Shown here: positions 43,119 through 52,450 of the stretch, in pieces
Position numbering within the stretch: the stretch's first letter is position 1
Layout: each line of letters opens with the position of its first letter
NCBI GenBank assembly: GCA_963704815.1
Contig: CAVPHU010000012.1
Span: 1-64,000, forward strand
Reading direction: 5' to 3'
DNA: 64,000 nt
DNA from: DATKWD01 sp963704815
GTDB lineage: Bacteria; Actinomycetota; Acidimicrobiia; Acidimicrobiales; Salinilacustritrichaceae
Notes under the pieces: generated by a model
Told to the model about the DNA's origin: nothing
The model's input: only the letters and a program-made list of their open reading frames with translations
Databases searched by the model: none
Translations under genes and position numbers: made by a program

Positions 43119-44093
43119 GTGGTCGACGAAGGCGGAGCGTCACGCACGAAGCGGCGCGAGCGAGCGTTGGTCGGGGTCGCCGTGATCGGCTTCGCCCTGG
43201 CTGCGGCTCCGGTCGTGTTCCAGATGTTCACGCGGGCACCCGCCGGCGGCGACATGATCGACGACTTCGACCGGTACATGAGCGTCGAGGAGATCGAGAA
43301 GTTCCGCGGGTATCTGGCTCTCGTGGATGCGGCGGACGTCGAGGCGGCAGGCGGCCTGGTGCCGGCACTGGTCGAGACCGGCGCCGTGGGTGCCGGCGAG
43401 GCCGCAACGACGTTCACCGCGACGAACACGTTGCACGAACAGTGGCCCGACATCGATGCGGACATGCAGGATCTGCTGGACACGATGGACGCGAACCTCG
43501 GCAACTTCGAGTCGGTCGCCTCGTTGCCGACCTTCGCGCTGTTCCCCTGGTTCTTCTTCATCCCCGGGATGCTGGTCGGGGTCGGTGCGCTGATCACCCT
43601 GGTGGTGGTGCGTCGGGGGGGCTCGGCTCGCGTCGGATCGACGATGCTGGTGGTGCTCGGTCTCGGGATCGTTCTCGCCCCTGCCATCTTCCAGATGTTC
43701 ACCCGGGCCCCGGACGGGGCCGACATGATCGACGACTTCCGGCCGATGATGATCGACGAACGGGTCACCCGGGTGCAGGGGTACTTCATCACGATGGGCG
43801 CGGCCGAGGGCGAGCTCCGGAACAGGGTGCTCCCTCTGGTCGTCGAGCAAGAGGTGGTCACGCCGACCGACGCGTCAGCCCAGTTCTCGACCGAGTGGCC
43901 GACGATCGTGGGTGACTTCGCACCGATGGTGGCGACGATGGGCGACAATGTCGACAACTTCGAGGGCATCGACGCGCTTCCGTCCTTCTCGCTCTTTCCC
44001 TGGTTCTTCGTCCTCCCCGGGGTGCTCATCACCGCACTGGCGCTGGTCGCGAGGCGTTCCGTCAGTCCCCCAACCGAAAGGCAACAATCATGA
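43119..44093 (+). CDS. Membrane protein made of two tandem repeats
   Basis: 324 residues from GTG 43119 (GGGGAGA upstream; GTG 43065 would add 18). The protein is an internal duplication with a period of about 155 residues: helix GVAVIGFALAAAPVVFQMFTRAP at ~18-40 and VVLGLGIVLAPAIFQMFTRAP at ~175-197, each followed by xGxDMIDDF; then a helical external segment ending ASLPTFALFPWFFFIPGMLV at ~137 and DALPSFSLFPWFFVLPGVLI at ~288. Each repeat is thus TM-(about 100 residue soluble)-TM. I do not know the family. Its end overlaps the following lipoprotein start by 4 bases, so the two probably work as a complex. Confidence 0.75.
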   Translation: MVDEGGASRTKRRERALVGVAVIGFALAAAPVVFQMFTRAPAGGDMIDDFDRYMSVEEIEKFRGYLALVDAADVEAAGGLVPALVETGAVGAGEAATTFTATNTLHEQWPDIDADMQDLLDTMDANLGNFESVASLPTFALFPWFFFIPGMLVGVGALITLVVVRRGGSARVGSTMLVVLGLGIVLAPAIFQMFTRAPDGADMIDDFRPMMIDERVTRVQGYFITMGAAEGELRNRVLPLVVEQEVVTPTDASAQFSTEWPTIVGDFAPMVATMGDNVDNFEGIDALPSFSLFPWFFVLPGVLITALALVARRSVSPPTERQQS

Positions 44094-44824
44094 CCTCACT
44101 CACGAAGTCGTTTCGTCTGCTCGTCGTCGTCCTGGCGCTCGCCATGGTGGCGGCCGCATGCGGCGATGACAGCGACAGCGACACCGAGAGCTCGGCCGAT
44201 CAGACCGACGGTGAGAGCAGCGACACCGAGACCGAGTCTTCGGGCATCGAGGGCGCGTTGACCGGCCTGTTCGAGATCGAAGCGGGCGACTGTGCCGAAG
44301 GCACCGTGACGTCGGGCTCCTACTTCCGGATGGTGAACCCGGGCGGGACGCTCGAAGACGGGGAGTTCGTCGCCAACGGTGACTCGACGTGCACCGATCA
44401 GACCTGGAACGCCCTGGCACCGGGTGTTGCCGGCGGCCTCGACACCGCTGCGCTCCAAGCGGTTCCCGATCCGGCCTTCGACGCCACCGGCAACGGCCTG
44501 GCCGACGACGTGATCCAGCCCGTGACCTTCTTCGGGGTTGCGTTCGCGGTCGGAATCGACGGCGAACTGCCTGCGCTCGAGGCAAGCGGCGGTACGATCA
44601 CCGGCGACCTGTCGAGTTGGACGGCCTTCTACGGCAACGAGCAGTTCAACCAGGGAGCGCCGAAGCCCGATGGTTCCGAACCCGGCCTGACGGGGGGACC
44701 GACGGGCACGATCGACCCCGACACCGGCGACTTCGTCATCGACTGGTCGAGTCAGATCGTGGGCGGGGCGTTCAACGACTTCACCGGTGTGTGGCACCTC
44801 GAAGGCACGTTCGTCCCAGCCTGA
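44090..44824 (+). CDS. Lipoprotein of unknown function, coupled to the tandem-repeat membrane protein
   Basis: 244 residues: signal MTSLTKSFRLLVVVLALAMVAAAC with lipobox VAAAC, then an acidic Ser/Asp/Glu/Thr linker of about 40 residues (DSDSDTESSADQTDGESSDTET), then a compact globular domain (EGALTGLFEIEAGDCAEGTVTSGSYFRMVNPGGTLEDGEF … GVWHLEGTFVPA) with four Cys, probably two disulfides. No family recognised. The ATGA overlap with the upstream gene indicates coupled synthesis. Likely located on the outer face of the membrane. Confidence 0.75.
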   Translation: MTSLTKSFRLLVVVLALAMVAAACGDDSDSDTESSADQTDGESSDTETESSGIEGALTGLFEIEAGDCAEGTVTSGSYFRMVNPGGTLEDGEFVANGDSTCTDQTWNALAPGVAGGLDTAALQAVPDPAFDATGNGLADDVIQPVTFFGVAFAVGIDGELPALEASGGTITGDLSSWTAFYGNEQFNQGAPKPDGSEPGLTGGPTGTIDPDTGDFVIDWSSQIVGGAFNDFTGVWHLEGTFVPA

Positions 44825-44903
44825 ACCGGCTCAGCCCGTCGGCTCGAGGCGACGATCCCGGCGAGCGCTGCATGCCTCCCGCGTGCAGGCGTACGTTGGA
44901 GCG

Positions 44904-45800
44904 ATGACCGAGAAGTTCGACTCGATCTTCAGGCCCGGGCTGTTCGACGACCAGGTCCACCTGGTCACGGGCGGCGGGACCGGCATCGGGCGCTGCATCG
45001 CGCACGAGTTGGCCAGCCTCGGTGCCCACGTGGTGATCGCCGCCCGCCGCCCTGAGCCGCTCGAGGGGGTGGTGGCCGAGATCGAGGAGGCGGGTGGTCG
45101 TGCCAGCCACAAGCTGATGAACATCCGCGACGACGAACAGGTCGACGCGGTCATCGAGGAGATCGTGTCCGAGCGGGGGCGCCTCGACGCCGTCGTCAAC
45201 AACAGCGGCGGTCAGTTCCCGTCCGCAGCCGAGGCCATCTCTGCCAACGGCTGGCGTGCGGTCATCGACACCAACCTGAACGGCACCTTCCACGTGTCGC
45301 GCGCAGCGTTCAACAGCTGGATGGGGGAGCACGGTGGCGCGATCGTGAACATCGTCGCCGACATGTGGGGCGGATTCCCCGGGATGGCACACACGGGCGC
45401 TGCCCGAGCCGGGGTCGTCAACCTGACCAAGACCCTCGGCTTCGAGTGGGTGCGGCACGGCGTCCGGGTGAACGCCGTGGCCCCGGGCGTGGTCTTGTCG
45501 AGCGGGATGATGAACTACCCACCCGAAGTGATCGAGTTGGTGCTCAAGGGCAGCCGCAACGGCCCGCCCTCGCGCCTCGGGACCGAGAGCGAGGTGTCGG
45601 CGGCGGTGACGTTCCTGCTCTCACCGGCGGCGGCCTACATCACGGCTGAGACCCTCCGCGTCGACGGCGCGACGTCGATCTACAAGGAGCACCTGACGCC
45701 GATCGGCCGGCACGATCGGCTGCCGAGCTGGGACGGATTCCACCTCAGCCCCGAGATCCCCGATGCGCTCCGTGGCACGAGCGGCGGTGCCTCCGACTGA
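44904..45800 (+). CDS. SDR resembling trans-2-enoyl-CoA reductase (PECR-like)
   Basis: 298 residues from ATG 44904 (TTGGAG upstream). Rossmann motif VTGGGTGIGRCIAHELASLGAHVVIAARR binds NADP(H); the NNAG position reads NNSGGQFPS. The usual YxxxK is replaced by HTGAARAGVVNLTKTLGFEWVRHGVRVNAVAPGVV, the arrangement of peroxisomal trans-2-enoyl-CoA reductase and 2,4-dienoyl-CoA reductases, where the active-site Tyr is elsewhere. Probable role: reduction of an enoyl-CoA in lipid metabolism. The next gene is convergent. Confidence 0.75.
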   Translation: MTEKFDSIFRPGLFDDQVHLVTGGGTGIGRCIAHELASLGAHVVIAARRPEPLEGVVAEIEEAGGRASHKLMNIRDDEQVDAVIEEIVSERGRLDAVVNNSGGQFPSAAEAISANGWRAVIDTNLNGTFHVSRAAFNSWMGEHGGAIVNIVADMWGGFPGMAHTGAARAGVVNLTKTLGFEWVRHGVRVNAVAPGVVLSSGMMNYPPEVIELVLKGSRNGPPSRLGTESEVSAAVTFLLSPAAAYITAETLRVDGATSIYKEHLTPIGRHDRLPSWDGFHLSPEIPDALRGTSGGASD

Positions 45801-45831
45801 CCGTCACCCGTGGGCCCGCGCCTCCCGGGGT

Positions 45832-46239
45832 TCAGGTGCGCTGAAGGACCTCGCTGACGAACCGCCGAGCGGAACGTGGTGTCATCGGACCCACCAGCCG
45901 GCTGGTGATGCGACCGAGATCGCTGATGGCCACCTCGGCGTACACGTACGCACCGCGGCGCGTGAACGCCACGTCCTCGACATGTGCCAACGGCACAGAC
46001 CGCTCGGTCCGGAAGAAGACGCCACGACCGAAGAGCAGACGCTGGTCGGTGACGGTCGTGGTGTCCCGCTTTCGCCACATGCCGTAGAGCCCGAGGGTCA
46101 CGAGGTACTTGAAGAGCATGGCCCCCCGCGCCGGCCTCACGGTCATCACGACCGACTCCCCGGGGAAGAGCGACCCGCGGGCCACGCTCTCGGCCGCTCG
46201 GGCCTCCTTGCGACCGCGCCTCGTGCTGTCCTTGGCCAC
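45832..46239 (-). CDS. Bacterial PH-domain protein
   Basis: 135 residues. Basic N-terminus, then LFPGESVVMTVRPARGAMLFKYLVTLGLYGMWRKRDTTTVTDQRLLFGRGVFFRTERSVPLAHVEDVAF, a beta-barrel pattern of bacterial pleckstrin-homology (bPH) domains: the ARxxYxxxTVTDQRLLxxxG element is characteristic. Such proteins usually associate with membranes. Function unknown. Confidence 0.65.
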   Translation of the reverse strand: MAKDSTRRGRKEARAAESVARGSLFPGESVVMTVRPARGAMLFKYLVTLGLYGMWRKRDTTTVTDQRLLFGRGVFFRTERSVPLAHVEDVAFTRRGAYVYAEVAISDLGRITSRLVGPMTPRSARRFVSEVLQRT

Positions 46240-46363
46240 CCTGCCTCCCGGCTTCGCTCACCTGGTGCTTCTCGAGACCGGCACGATAGACCAGCACGAC
46301 CATTGGCTCGTCTTCGTGACGTGGGAACCAGGCGCCCGACGGCGGAAAACGCGAGGCTGTGGC

Positions 46364-47650
46364 GTGGCCGGATGGGACGTGGCGATCGTGGCCGGGTTCG
46401 CGGTCGCGTATGGGCTGGTCTCGCGCGTGGTCGAACGATCGCTCGTCACCGGGCCGATGCTGTTCGTGGGATTTGGGCTGATCCTCGGGACCGATGGGCT
46501 CGGCGTCCTCGACGTGCCCTTCGACGACGAAGGGGTGAAGCTCCTCGCCGAGGCCACGCTCGGGCTGCTGTTGTTCTCCGATGCCGTCCGGATCGACGTC
46601 ACGAAGCTGCGGCACGACTACGCCCTGCCGGCGCGGATGCTGGCGCTCGGGCTCCCACTCGCCATCGGGCTCGGGACGCTCGCCGGCGCGCTCCTGCTCG
46701 ACATCGACCTGGCCTTGGCCGCCCTGGTCGCCGCCATCCTCGCCCCGACCGACGCAGCACTCGGACAGGCCGTGGTGACCAGTCCGGCCCTCCCGATCAG
46801 GGTGCGCCAGTCGCTCAATGTCGAGAGCGGCCTCAACGACGGGATCGCGGCCCCGGCCGTGACCGTGTTCATCGCCATCACGATGAGCGAGGAGGCCAGT
46901 GCGTCGGCCGAGCCGTGGGTGCAGTTCGCCGCCGAGCAGATCGGATTCGGCGTCTTGGTGGGCATGGCCGTCGGACTCGGTGGCGGCTGGGTCGTCAAGT
47001 GGTGCAGCGCCCGCAACTGGATGGACGGTGCGTTTCGGCAGATCGCGGTGCTCTCGCTCGCCGTGCTCGCCTTCGTGGTGGCCAACGGGATCGGGGGCAA
47101 CGGCTTCATCTCGACGTTCGTCGGCGGCTTCACGTTCGGCATGGTCGCCCGCGAGGTGTGCCCGCACGTCGAGGAGTTCACCGACGACCTCGCTCAACTG
47201 CTCGCCATGGCGAGCTTCATCGTGTTCGGAGCGATCATCATCGGCCCGTCGCTCGATCAGATCGACTGGCGCGTGGCTGCCTACGTCGTGGCGAGCTTGG
47301 TGCTGGTGCGTCCCGTCGCCATCGGGTTGTCGCTGATCGGCAGCGGGCTCCGGCTCCCGACGGTGGCGTTCTTCGGGTGGTTCGGGCCGCGTGGGCTGGC
47401 TTCGATCATCTTCGGGCTGACGGCGGTCGAAGAGCTCGGCGATGCCGTTGCCCAACCGATCTTCGTCGTCGTGTCGTGGACCGTGCTCGTGTCGATCGTC
47501 GCCCACGGGCTCAGCGCGACCCCCGCCGCGGCGGCCTATGGCCGATGGTGGGAGTCGAGGGCCGATCCGTCGATGCCGGAGGCGCAGCCCATGGGTGACC
47601 AGCGGGTCAAGCGTCGCCCGGCGGGCTGGGAGCCACCTCAGGTCCCCTGA
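46364..47650 (+). CDS. Na+/H+ antiporter of the CPA1/NhaP type
   Basis: 428 residues from GTG 46364, about twelve membrane helices. Family features: LLAEATLGLLLFSDAVRIDVTKLRHDY, ALVAAILAPTDAALGQAVV (the conserved acidic ion-binding region, PTDAAL), VRQSLNVESGLNDGIAAPAVTVF (NVESGLNDG, a hallmark of CPA1 antiporters), and FFGWFGPRGLASIIFGL. It exchanges Na+ or K+ for H+ and regulates pH. Upstream in-frame codons up to 46109 run antisense to the PH gene and are not used. C-terminus is a short soluble tail. Confidence 0.9.
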   Translation: MAGWDVAIVAGFAVAYGLVSRVVERSLVTGPMLFVGFGLILGTDGLGVLDVPFDDEGVKLLAEATLGLLLFSDAVRIDVTKLRHDYALPARMLALGLPLAIGLGTLAGALLLDIDLALAALVAAILAPTDAALGQAVVTSPALPIRVRQSLNVESGLNDGIAAPAVTVFIAITMSEEASASAEPWVQFAAEQIGFGVLVGMAVGLGGGWVVKWCSARNWMDGAFRQIAVLSLAVLAFVVANGIGGNGFISTFVGGFTFGMVAREVCPHVEEFTDDLAQLLAMASFIVFGAIIIGPSLDQIDWRVAAYVVASLVLVRPVAIGLSLIGSGLRLPTVAFFGWFGPRGLASIIFGLTAVEELGDAVAQPIFVVVSWTVLVSIVAHGLSATPAAAAYGRWWESRADPSMPEAQPMGDQRVKRRPAGWEPPQVP

Positions 47651-47699
47651 TCGACAGCGATCGGTTGTGTGCGCCTCCGTGCTGTGGGAGGTTGCGGTG

Positions 47700-48671
47700 A
47701 TGGCGTATCTCGGAGCAGACACGACCACCGGCGACGTGCTCGACGGGCTCGACCTGACGGGTCGGCGCTATGTCATCACCGGCGCAGCGAGCGGGCTGGG
47801 GGAGGAGTCGACGCGAGCGCTCGCGTCGCACGGAGCCGAGGTCACCATGCTCGCCAGGAATCCGGACAAGAACGCCGAGGCGGCCGACCGCGTCCGCAGC
47901 ACGGTCCCCGACGCCCAGCTCCAACTCGGCACGGTCGACCTGGCGAGCTTCGCCAGCATCCGCGAGTTCGCGTCGGGCTACCTGGCCGACCACGACGCCA
48001 TCGACGTGTTGGTCAACAACGCAGGGGTCATGGCCTGCCCCGAGGGTCGGACCGAGGACGGGTTCGAGCTGCAGTTCGGAACCAACCACCTCGGACACTT
48101 CCTGCTCACCGCCCTCCTCTTCCCCGCGGTGATGGCCGGCGACCAGCCGCGAGTCGTGACCCTGTCGTCCGCGGCCCATGCGACCTGCGACGTGAACCTC
48201 GACGACATCAACTTCGAGGCCGGCGACTACGACCCGTGGGACGCCTACGGCCGCTCGAAGACCGCCAACGCCCGGTTCGCTCGCGGGCTGGCTCAGCGAT
48301 TCGGGGACCAGGGGCTGCAGTCCTACTCGGTCCACCCCGGCGGGATCATGACGGCGCTCGGTCGCCATCTCACCGAGGAACTGATGAACCAGATGATGAC
48401 GCGAAGCCGCGAGCGAGCCGCTGCGTCGGGCCAGGAAGCCGGCGAGTTCGAGTTCAAGACCGTCGAGGCCGGAGCGGCAACGCAGGTCTGGGCGTCGGTG
48501 GCCGACCTGACGACACACAACGGGTCCTATCTCGCCGACTGCCAGGTCGGCGTGGAGGGCGGGAACCCCAACACGACCGGCTTCATGAGCTACCTCCTCG
48601 ATGACGCCGGCACCGATCGGCTGTGGACCGTGAGTGAGGAACTGGTCGGTCAGACGTTCCCGACCGCCTGA
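47700..48671 (+). CDS. Short-chain dehydrogenase (retinol-dehydrogenase-like)
   Basis: 323 residues from ATG 47700 (GGGAGG upstream). Motifs: VITGAASGLGEESTRALASHGAEVTMLARN (TGxxxGxG), VDLASFASIREFA, LVNNAGVMACPEGRTEDGFELQFGTNHLGHFLLTALL, VVTLSSAAH and catalytic YGRSKTANARFARGLAQRF (YxxxK), then YSVHPGGIMTALGRHL. This is the retinol dehydrogenase/WW-domain oxidoreductase-like class common in actinobacteria. Substrate unknown. Nine bases before the next gene. Confidence 0.85.
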   Translation: MAYLGADTTTGDVLDGLDLTGRRYVITGAASGLGEESTRALASHGAEVTMLARNPDKNAEAADRVRSTVPDAQLQLGTVDLASFASIREFASGYLADHDAIDVLVNNAGVMACPEGRTEDGFELQFGTNHLGHFLLTALLFPAVMAGDQPRVVTLSSAAHATCDVNLDDINFEAGDYDPWDAYGRSKTANARFARGLAQRFGDQGLQSYSVHPGGIMTALGRHLTEELMNQMMTRSRERAAASGQEAGEFEFKTVEAGAATQVWASVADLTTHNGSYLADCQVGVEGGNPNTTGFMSYLLDDAGTDRLWTVSEELVGQTFPTA

Positions 48672-48679
48672 GCGGCCCG

Positions 48680-49654
48680 GTGGACTTCCCGGAGGCTCGA
48701 CCCATCGTGCTGGCGCCGTCCGACGACGGGCGGTCGATCACGCTGTCGGTCCACGAGGCCGGCGAAGGGCCCGCGGTCGTCTTCTGCCACGGGTTCCCCG
48801 ACATCGCGTTCGGGTGGCGCCACCAGCTTCCGGCCATCGCTGCCGCGGGGTATCGGGCCATCGCCGCCGACCAGCGCGGGTACGGGTCGAGTTCGGCCCC
48901 GGCCGACGTCGAGGCGTACGGCCTGACCGAGTTGACCGGCGATCTCGCCCGGCTGCTCGATGCCGTCGAGATCGAGCAGGCCTTCTTCGTCGGGCACGAC
49001 TGGGGCGGGTTCGTGGCATGGGCGATGGCGGTGCTGCACCCCGACCGAGTGCGCGGCGTTGCGGGGTTGTGTACGCCCTACATCCGGTTCCCGAGCGTCG
49101 CGCGTCACCTCGCGGTCGTCGACGGTGACGTCGAGCGGCAGTACGTGGCGTGGTTCCAGGAGCCCGGAGTCGCGGAAGCCGAGATGGATGCCGCGGTCGA
49201 GACCATCCTCTCCGGGGTCTTCAGGACCGGCGTCCCCTTGGCGGAGGCGTTCGAGGCGGCCACGGCCGACGGCCGTCTCGACATGAACCCGTTCCACGAC
49301 CCCGAGTCATGGCCGCTGATGGGCGAACCGCTCGTCACGGCGGCCGACCTTGACGTCTATGTTCGTGCGTTCGGCCGCTCGGGGTTCCGCGGCGGCATCA
49401 ACTGGTATCGCAACATCGACCGCAACGCGACCGACCACCCCGAGATCGGCCGCCGGTCACTCGACATCCCGTGCCTCATGCTGACCGCCGAGCTCGATCC
49501 CGGACTGCGTCCGGAGTTCGCCGATGGCATGGAAGACCGGATCGCCACGCTGACCCGCCACGATCTGACCGGCGTCGGCCACTGGATCCAGCAGGAGGTC
49601 CCTGGGGTCGTGAACGACCATCTCGTCGACTGGCTTCGTCGCAGCTCCGATTGA
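48680..49654 (+). CDS. Epoxide-hydrolase-like alpha/beta hydrolase
   Basis: 324 residues from GTG 48680. Motifs: VVFCHGFPDIAFGWRHQLPAIAAAGYRAIAADQRGYGSSSAP (HGFP oxyanion region), FFVGHDWGGFVAWAMAVLHPDRV with the nucleophile Asp in GHDWGG, the cap Tyr in GGINWYRNIDRN, LMLTAELDP (acid), and GVGHWIQQEVPGVVNDHLVDWL (His). This set fits soluble epoxide hydrolases. Follows the SDR closely on the same strand, so the two may act in one oxidative pathway. Confidence 0.85.
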   Translation: MDFPEARPIVLAPSDDGRSITLSVHEAGEGPAVVFCHGFPDIAFGWRHQLPAIAAAGYRAIAADQRGYGSSSAPADVEAYGLTELTGDLARLLDAVEIEQAFFVGHDWGGFVAWAMAVLHPDRVRGVAGLCTPYIRFPSVARHLAVVDGDVERQYVAWFQEPGVAEAEMDAAVETILSGVFRTGVPLAEAFEAATADGRLDMNPFHDPESWPLMGEPLVTAADLDVYVRAFGRSGFRGGINWYRNIDRNATDHPEIGRRSLDIPCLMLTAELDPGLRPEFADGMEDRIATLTRHDLTGVGHWIQQEVPGVVNDHLVDWLRRSSD

Positions 49655-49663
49655 GCTGCGTGC

Positions 49664-52349
49664 TCAGCGGTCGGAGAGCCTGTTCACCTCCGAGTGCTGG
49701 GCCAGCACGACGGGTACTTCCTCGGCCCGAACGCTCGCGCTGAAGAACCACCCCTGGAGCGAATCGGCGCCCATCCGAATCGCGGCCTCGGCCTGTTCGA
49801 TGCTCTCGACTCCCTCGGTCACGATCTCGGCGCCGAGCAGGTGTGCCGTGTCGATGATCAACTGGATCAGCGCGGCGTCGAAGCTGCTGGAGTTCGTGAC
49901 GTGGGCGGTGAAGCTGCGATCGATCTTGATGATGTCGATCGGCAGCGCACGGAGCTGCGTGATGCTCGAGTGACCGGTCCCGAAGTCGTCGACCGCGATC
50001 CGGATTCCTCCCGAGCGAAGCGCCTCGAGCGCGAGTCGGGCCTCTTCGGTGTCCTGGACGAGCGCGGTCTCGGTGATCTCGACACTCAATCGGGACGGGT
50101 CGACCCGGAACTCCTGCAGGGGGCCGAGGATGTCCTCGACAGCGGTCATGGCGTTCAGATGGCGGGTGGACACGTTGACCGCGACGACCAACCGGCTCAG
50201 CTCGTCGCCCATGGATGACCACGCCGCCAGCTGCTTGACGGCGGAGCGGACGACCCAGCGGTCGATGGCGATGATGAGCGAGCTGCGTTCGGCGATCGGG
50301 ATGAAGTTCTCGGGCATGATCAACCCGTGGGTGGGATGGTCCCACCGGATCAGCGCCTCGACGCCCCAGATCCGACCCGTGACGTCGACGATCGGCTGGT
50401 ACTCGAGACGCAGCTCGTCGGTTGCGATCGCGTCGAGGATGTCGGCAGTCAGCTGAGCGGTCCGGTGGCTCTCTGCGAGCAGCTCGGGGGTGCAGGTCAC
50501 GATCTCGTGCCGGCCGATCGCCTTCGCCTTGTAGACCGCGAGGTCGGCGTTCTTCAGCAGCTCCGTGACGGAGGAGTCGGGGGTACTGATCGCGATGCCG
50601 ATGCAGCCGCTCACCCTGACGAGCGCACCACTCGCCAGTTCGACCATCTCGCCGACGGCGCTCAGTGTCCTGGTGGCGATGCTCCGGGCCACGGTCGTGG
50701 CATTTGGGCCGCCGAGGATCATGACGAACTCGTCGCCACCGAGTCGGCACACCCGGTCGGCCTCGCGGGAGTGCTGGTCGAGGCGCTTCGCGATCTCGAC
50801 CAGCACCTCGTCACCAGCGGGATGACCGTGGCTGTCGTTGATGTCCTTGAACCCGTCGAGGTCGATCTCGAGGACGGCGAAGTCGCCGCCATCGCCTGCC
50901 GCGAGGCGCGCCTCGATGTGTTCGATCGCGGCGGAACGGTTGAGCAGGCCGGTGAGGCCGTCGTGGCTCGCTTGCCACGCGACGTGTTCCTGGGCCCGCT
51001 CCCGCTCGTGGATCGAGTGCGACAAGGTGTCGATCACCCGCTTGAGTGTGGCGCCGAGTTGGCCGGGTACGGTGCGCTCGAGGTCCGGGTGGCTGAGGTC
51101 GCCCTCGGCCAGCACCGCGGCCTGTCGTCGGACCAGGTGGAAGTTGGAGTTGGCTTCCGACAATGCCGTCCCCGCCAGGTACACCTCACGTGGTCCGGTG
51201 GGCTGAATGGGTTCGGTCTCGCCGTCCCGGAGCGCCTGGGCGGCCTTGGCGAGCCGGCGGACCGAGCGGCTGAAGAGCAGGGCCACGAAGACGGTGGCAG
51301 CCAAGGCCAGCAGCCCGGTCACCGTGAGCAGCAAGCGTGAGTTGTTGATCTCGTCGGTCGTGGCTCGCTCGCGCTCGGTGGCGATGGTGACGAGCTCCTC
51401 GCCGGCTGCCCGGGTGAGGCCGATCCACGCCCCGTTCGACGCATCTGCGGCGACGAGGAAGGTCTCGAGCTCGCCGAGTTGGTCGAGGGCAACCGTGAAG
51501 ATCTCGCCCTCTGCCGGGTTGAGGCCGCTCTTCAGGGCATCGGTGATCTGTCGGTCGACCGAGTCGAGCAGGTTCTGTTCAGCAGCTGCCGAAGTGATCG
51601 CTGTCAAGCGCTCGTCCAGCTCGGCGCTGGGGACCGATTCGTTCAGGCGCGTCGGTCGCAGCGATGTACGCCCGGCGGTTCTGGATGAGTGCCTGAAGCT
51701 CTTGTTCGGGTTCTCCGGTCGACTCGACGAATCGGGCGGCGATGGAGCTGACGAACATGCCGTTCACCGAGAGTTGCGTATCGGCGGCTGCTTCGGTGAA
51801 GTCCAGAGCCTGCAAGAGGGCATCGCCGGATGGGAGTGGAGTCGCGAGCTTCTCCAGCCGGTGCGCGGCGTCCTGACCCGCAGCGTCGACCTCGTCCATC
51901 ATCGCCTGGTACTCCGCGGCCAGATCGAGGTCGCTCAGGTCTTGTCGCTCGGAACGGGTCGCCGCCAGCGCTGAGGCGATGGAGGGCCACCGATCCGTCA
52001 GGGCGTCGGTGGTCGTGGTCGACTGTTCGTACCGATCGATGATGTCGACGCCGACGAGCTCGCCCACGACGTCGGGGTCGACGCCGTATCGGTCGACGCC
52101 GAGCGCGGCGATCGCCCACGTGCGTTCGTCGGACAGCGCGGCTTGAAGGCGGATGGCACTGAGTCGCGTCTCGGCGATGGGGACGATCTCCTGGGTCGCC
52201 GATCGCTCACGGCCTGACTCCCGGAGGTCCTGGACGATGAGGCCACCGAGCACGAGCACCGGGATGCCGACCAGAGCGATCAGCATCGGCACCACGCCGA
52301 GTCGGAGCGCGTTCCCGCGTCTCGACTCCCGCTGTTGCCTGGATGTCAT
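49664..52349 (-). CDS. Membrane-anchored GGDEF-EAL protein (frame broken near 51640)
   Basis: About 895 residues. N-terminal helix LGVVPMLIALVGIPVLVLGGLIV, a long helical external sensor (residues ~45-320), a second helix RLLLTVTGLLALAATVFVALLFSRSVRRLAKAAQ, then a HAMP-like linker, the GGDEF domain (SHDGLTGLLNRSA … DADRVCRLGGDEFVMIL, intact active site) and the EAL domain (VEALIRWDHPTHGLI, ITETALVQDTEEA, VDDFGTGHSSITQL, KIDRSF, AEIVTEGVES; catalytic residues present). One extra base near 51640 lies in the sensor (TDA | LNESVPSAELDERL). It should both make and break c-di-GMP. A second EAL domain lies at the right edge. Confidence 0.85.
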
Positions 52350-52450
52350 GGTTGGCGCCCTCCACGGCTCGCCTGAGAAGGATCGGCGCGTTCTTTCCGA
52401 GTCTTGAGTGCTGCGCTAGGGTTGTGTGGTCAGCGCTTGAAGGGCGATCC

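Noticed and set aside
45680..47728. A 682-codon - strand frame opposite the Na+/H+ antiporter
   Set aside because: His/Asp/Arg-rich shadow, no family features.
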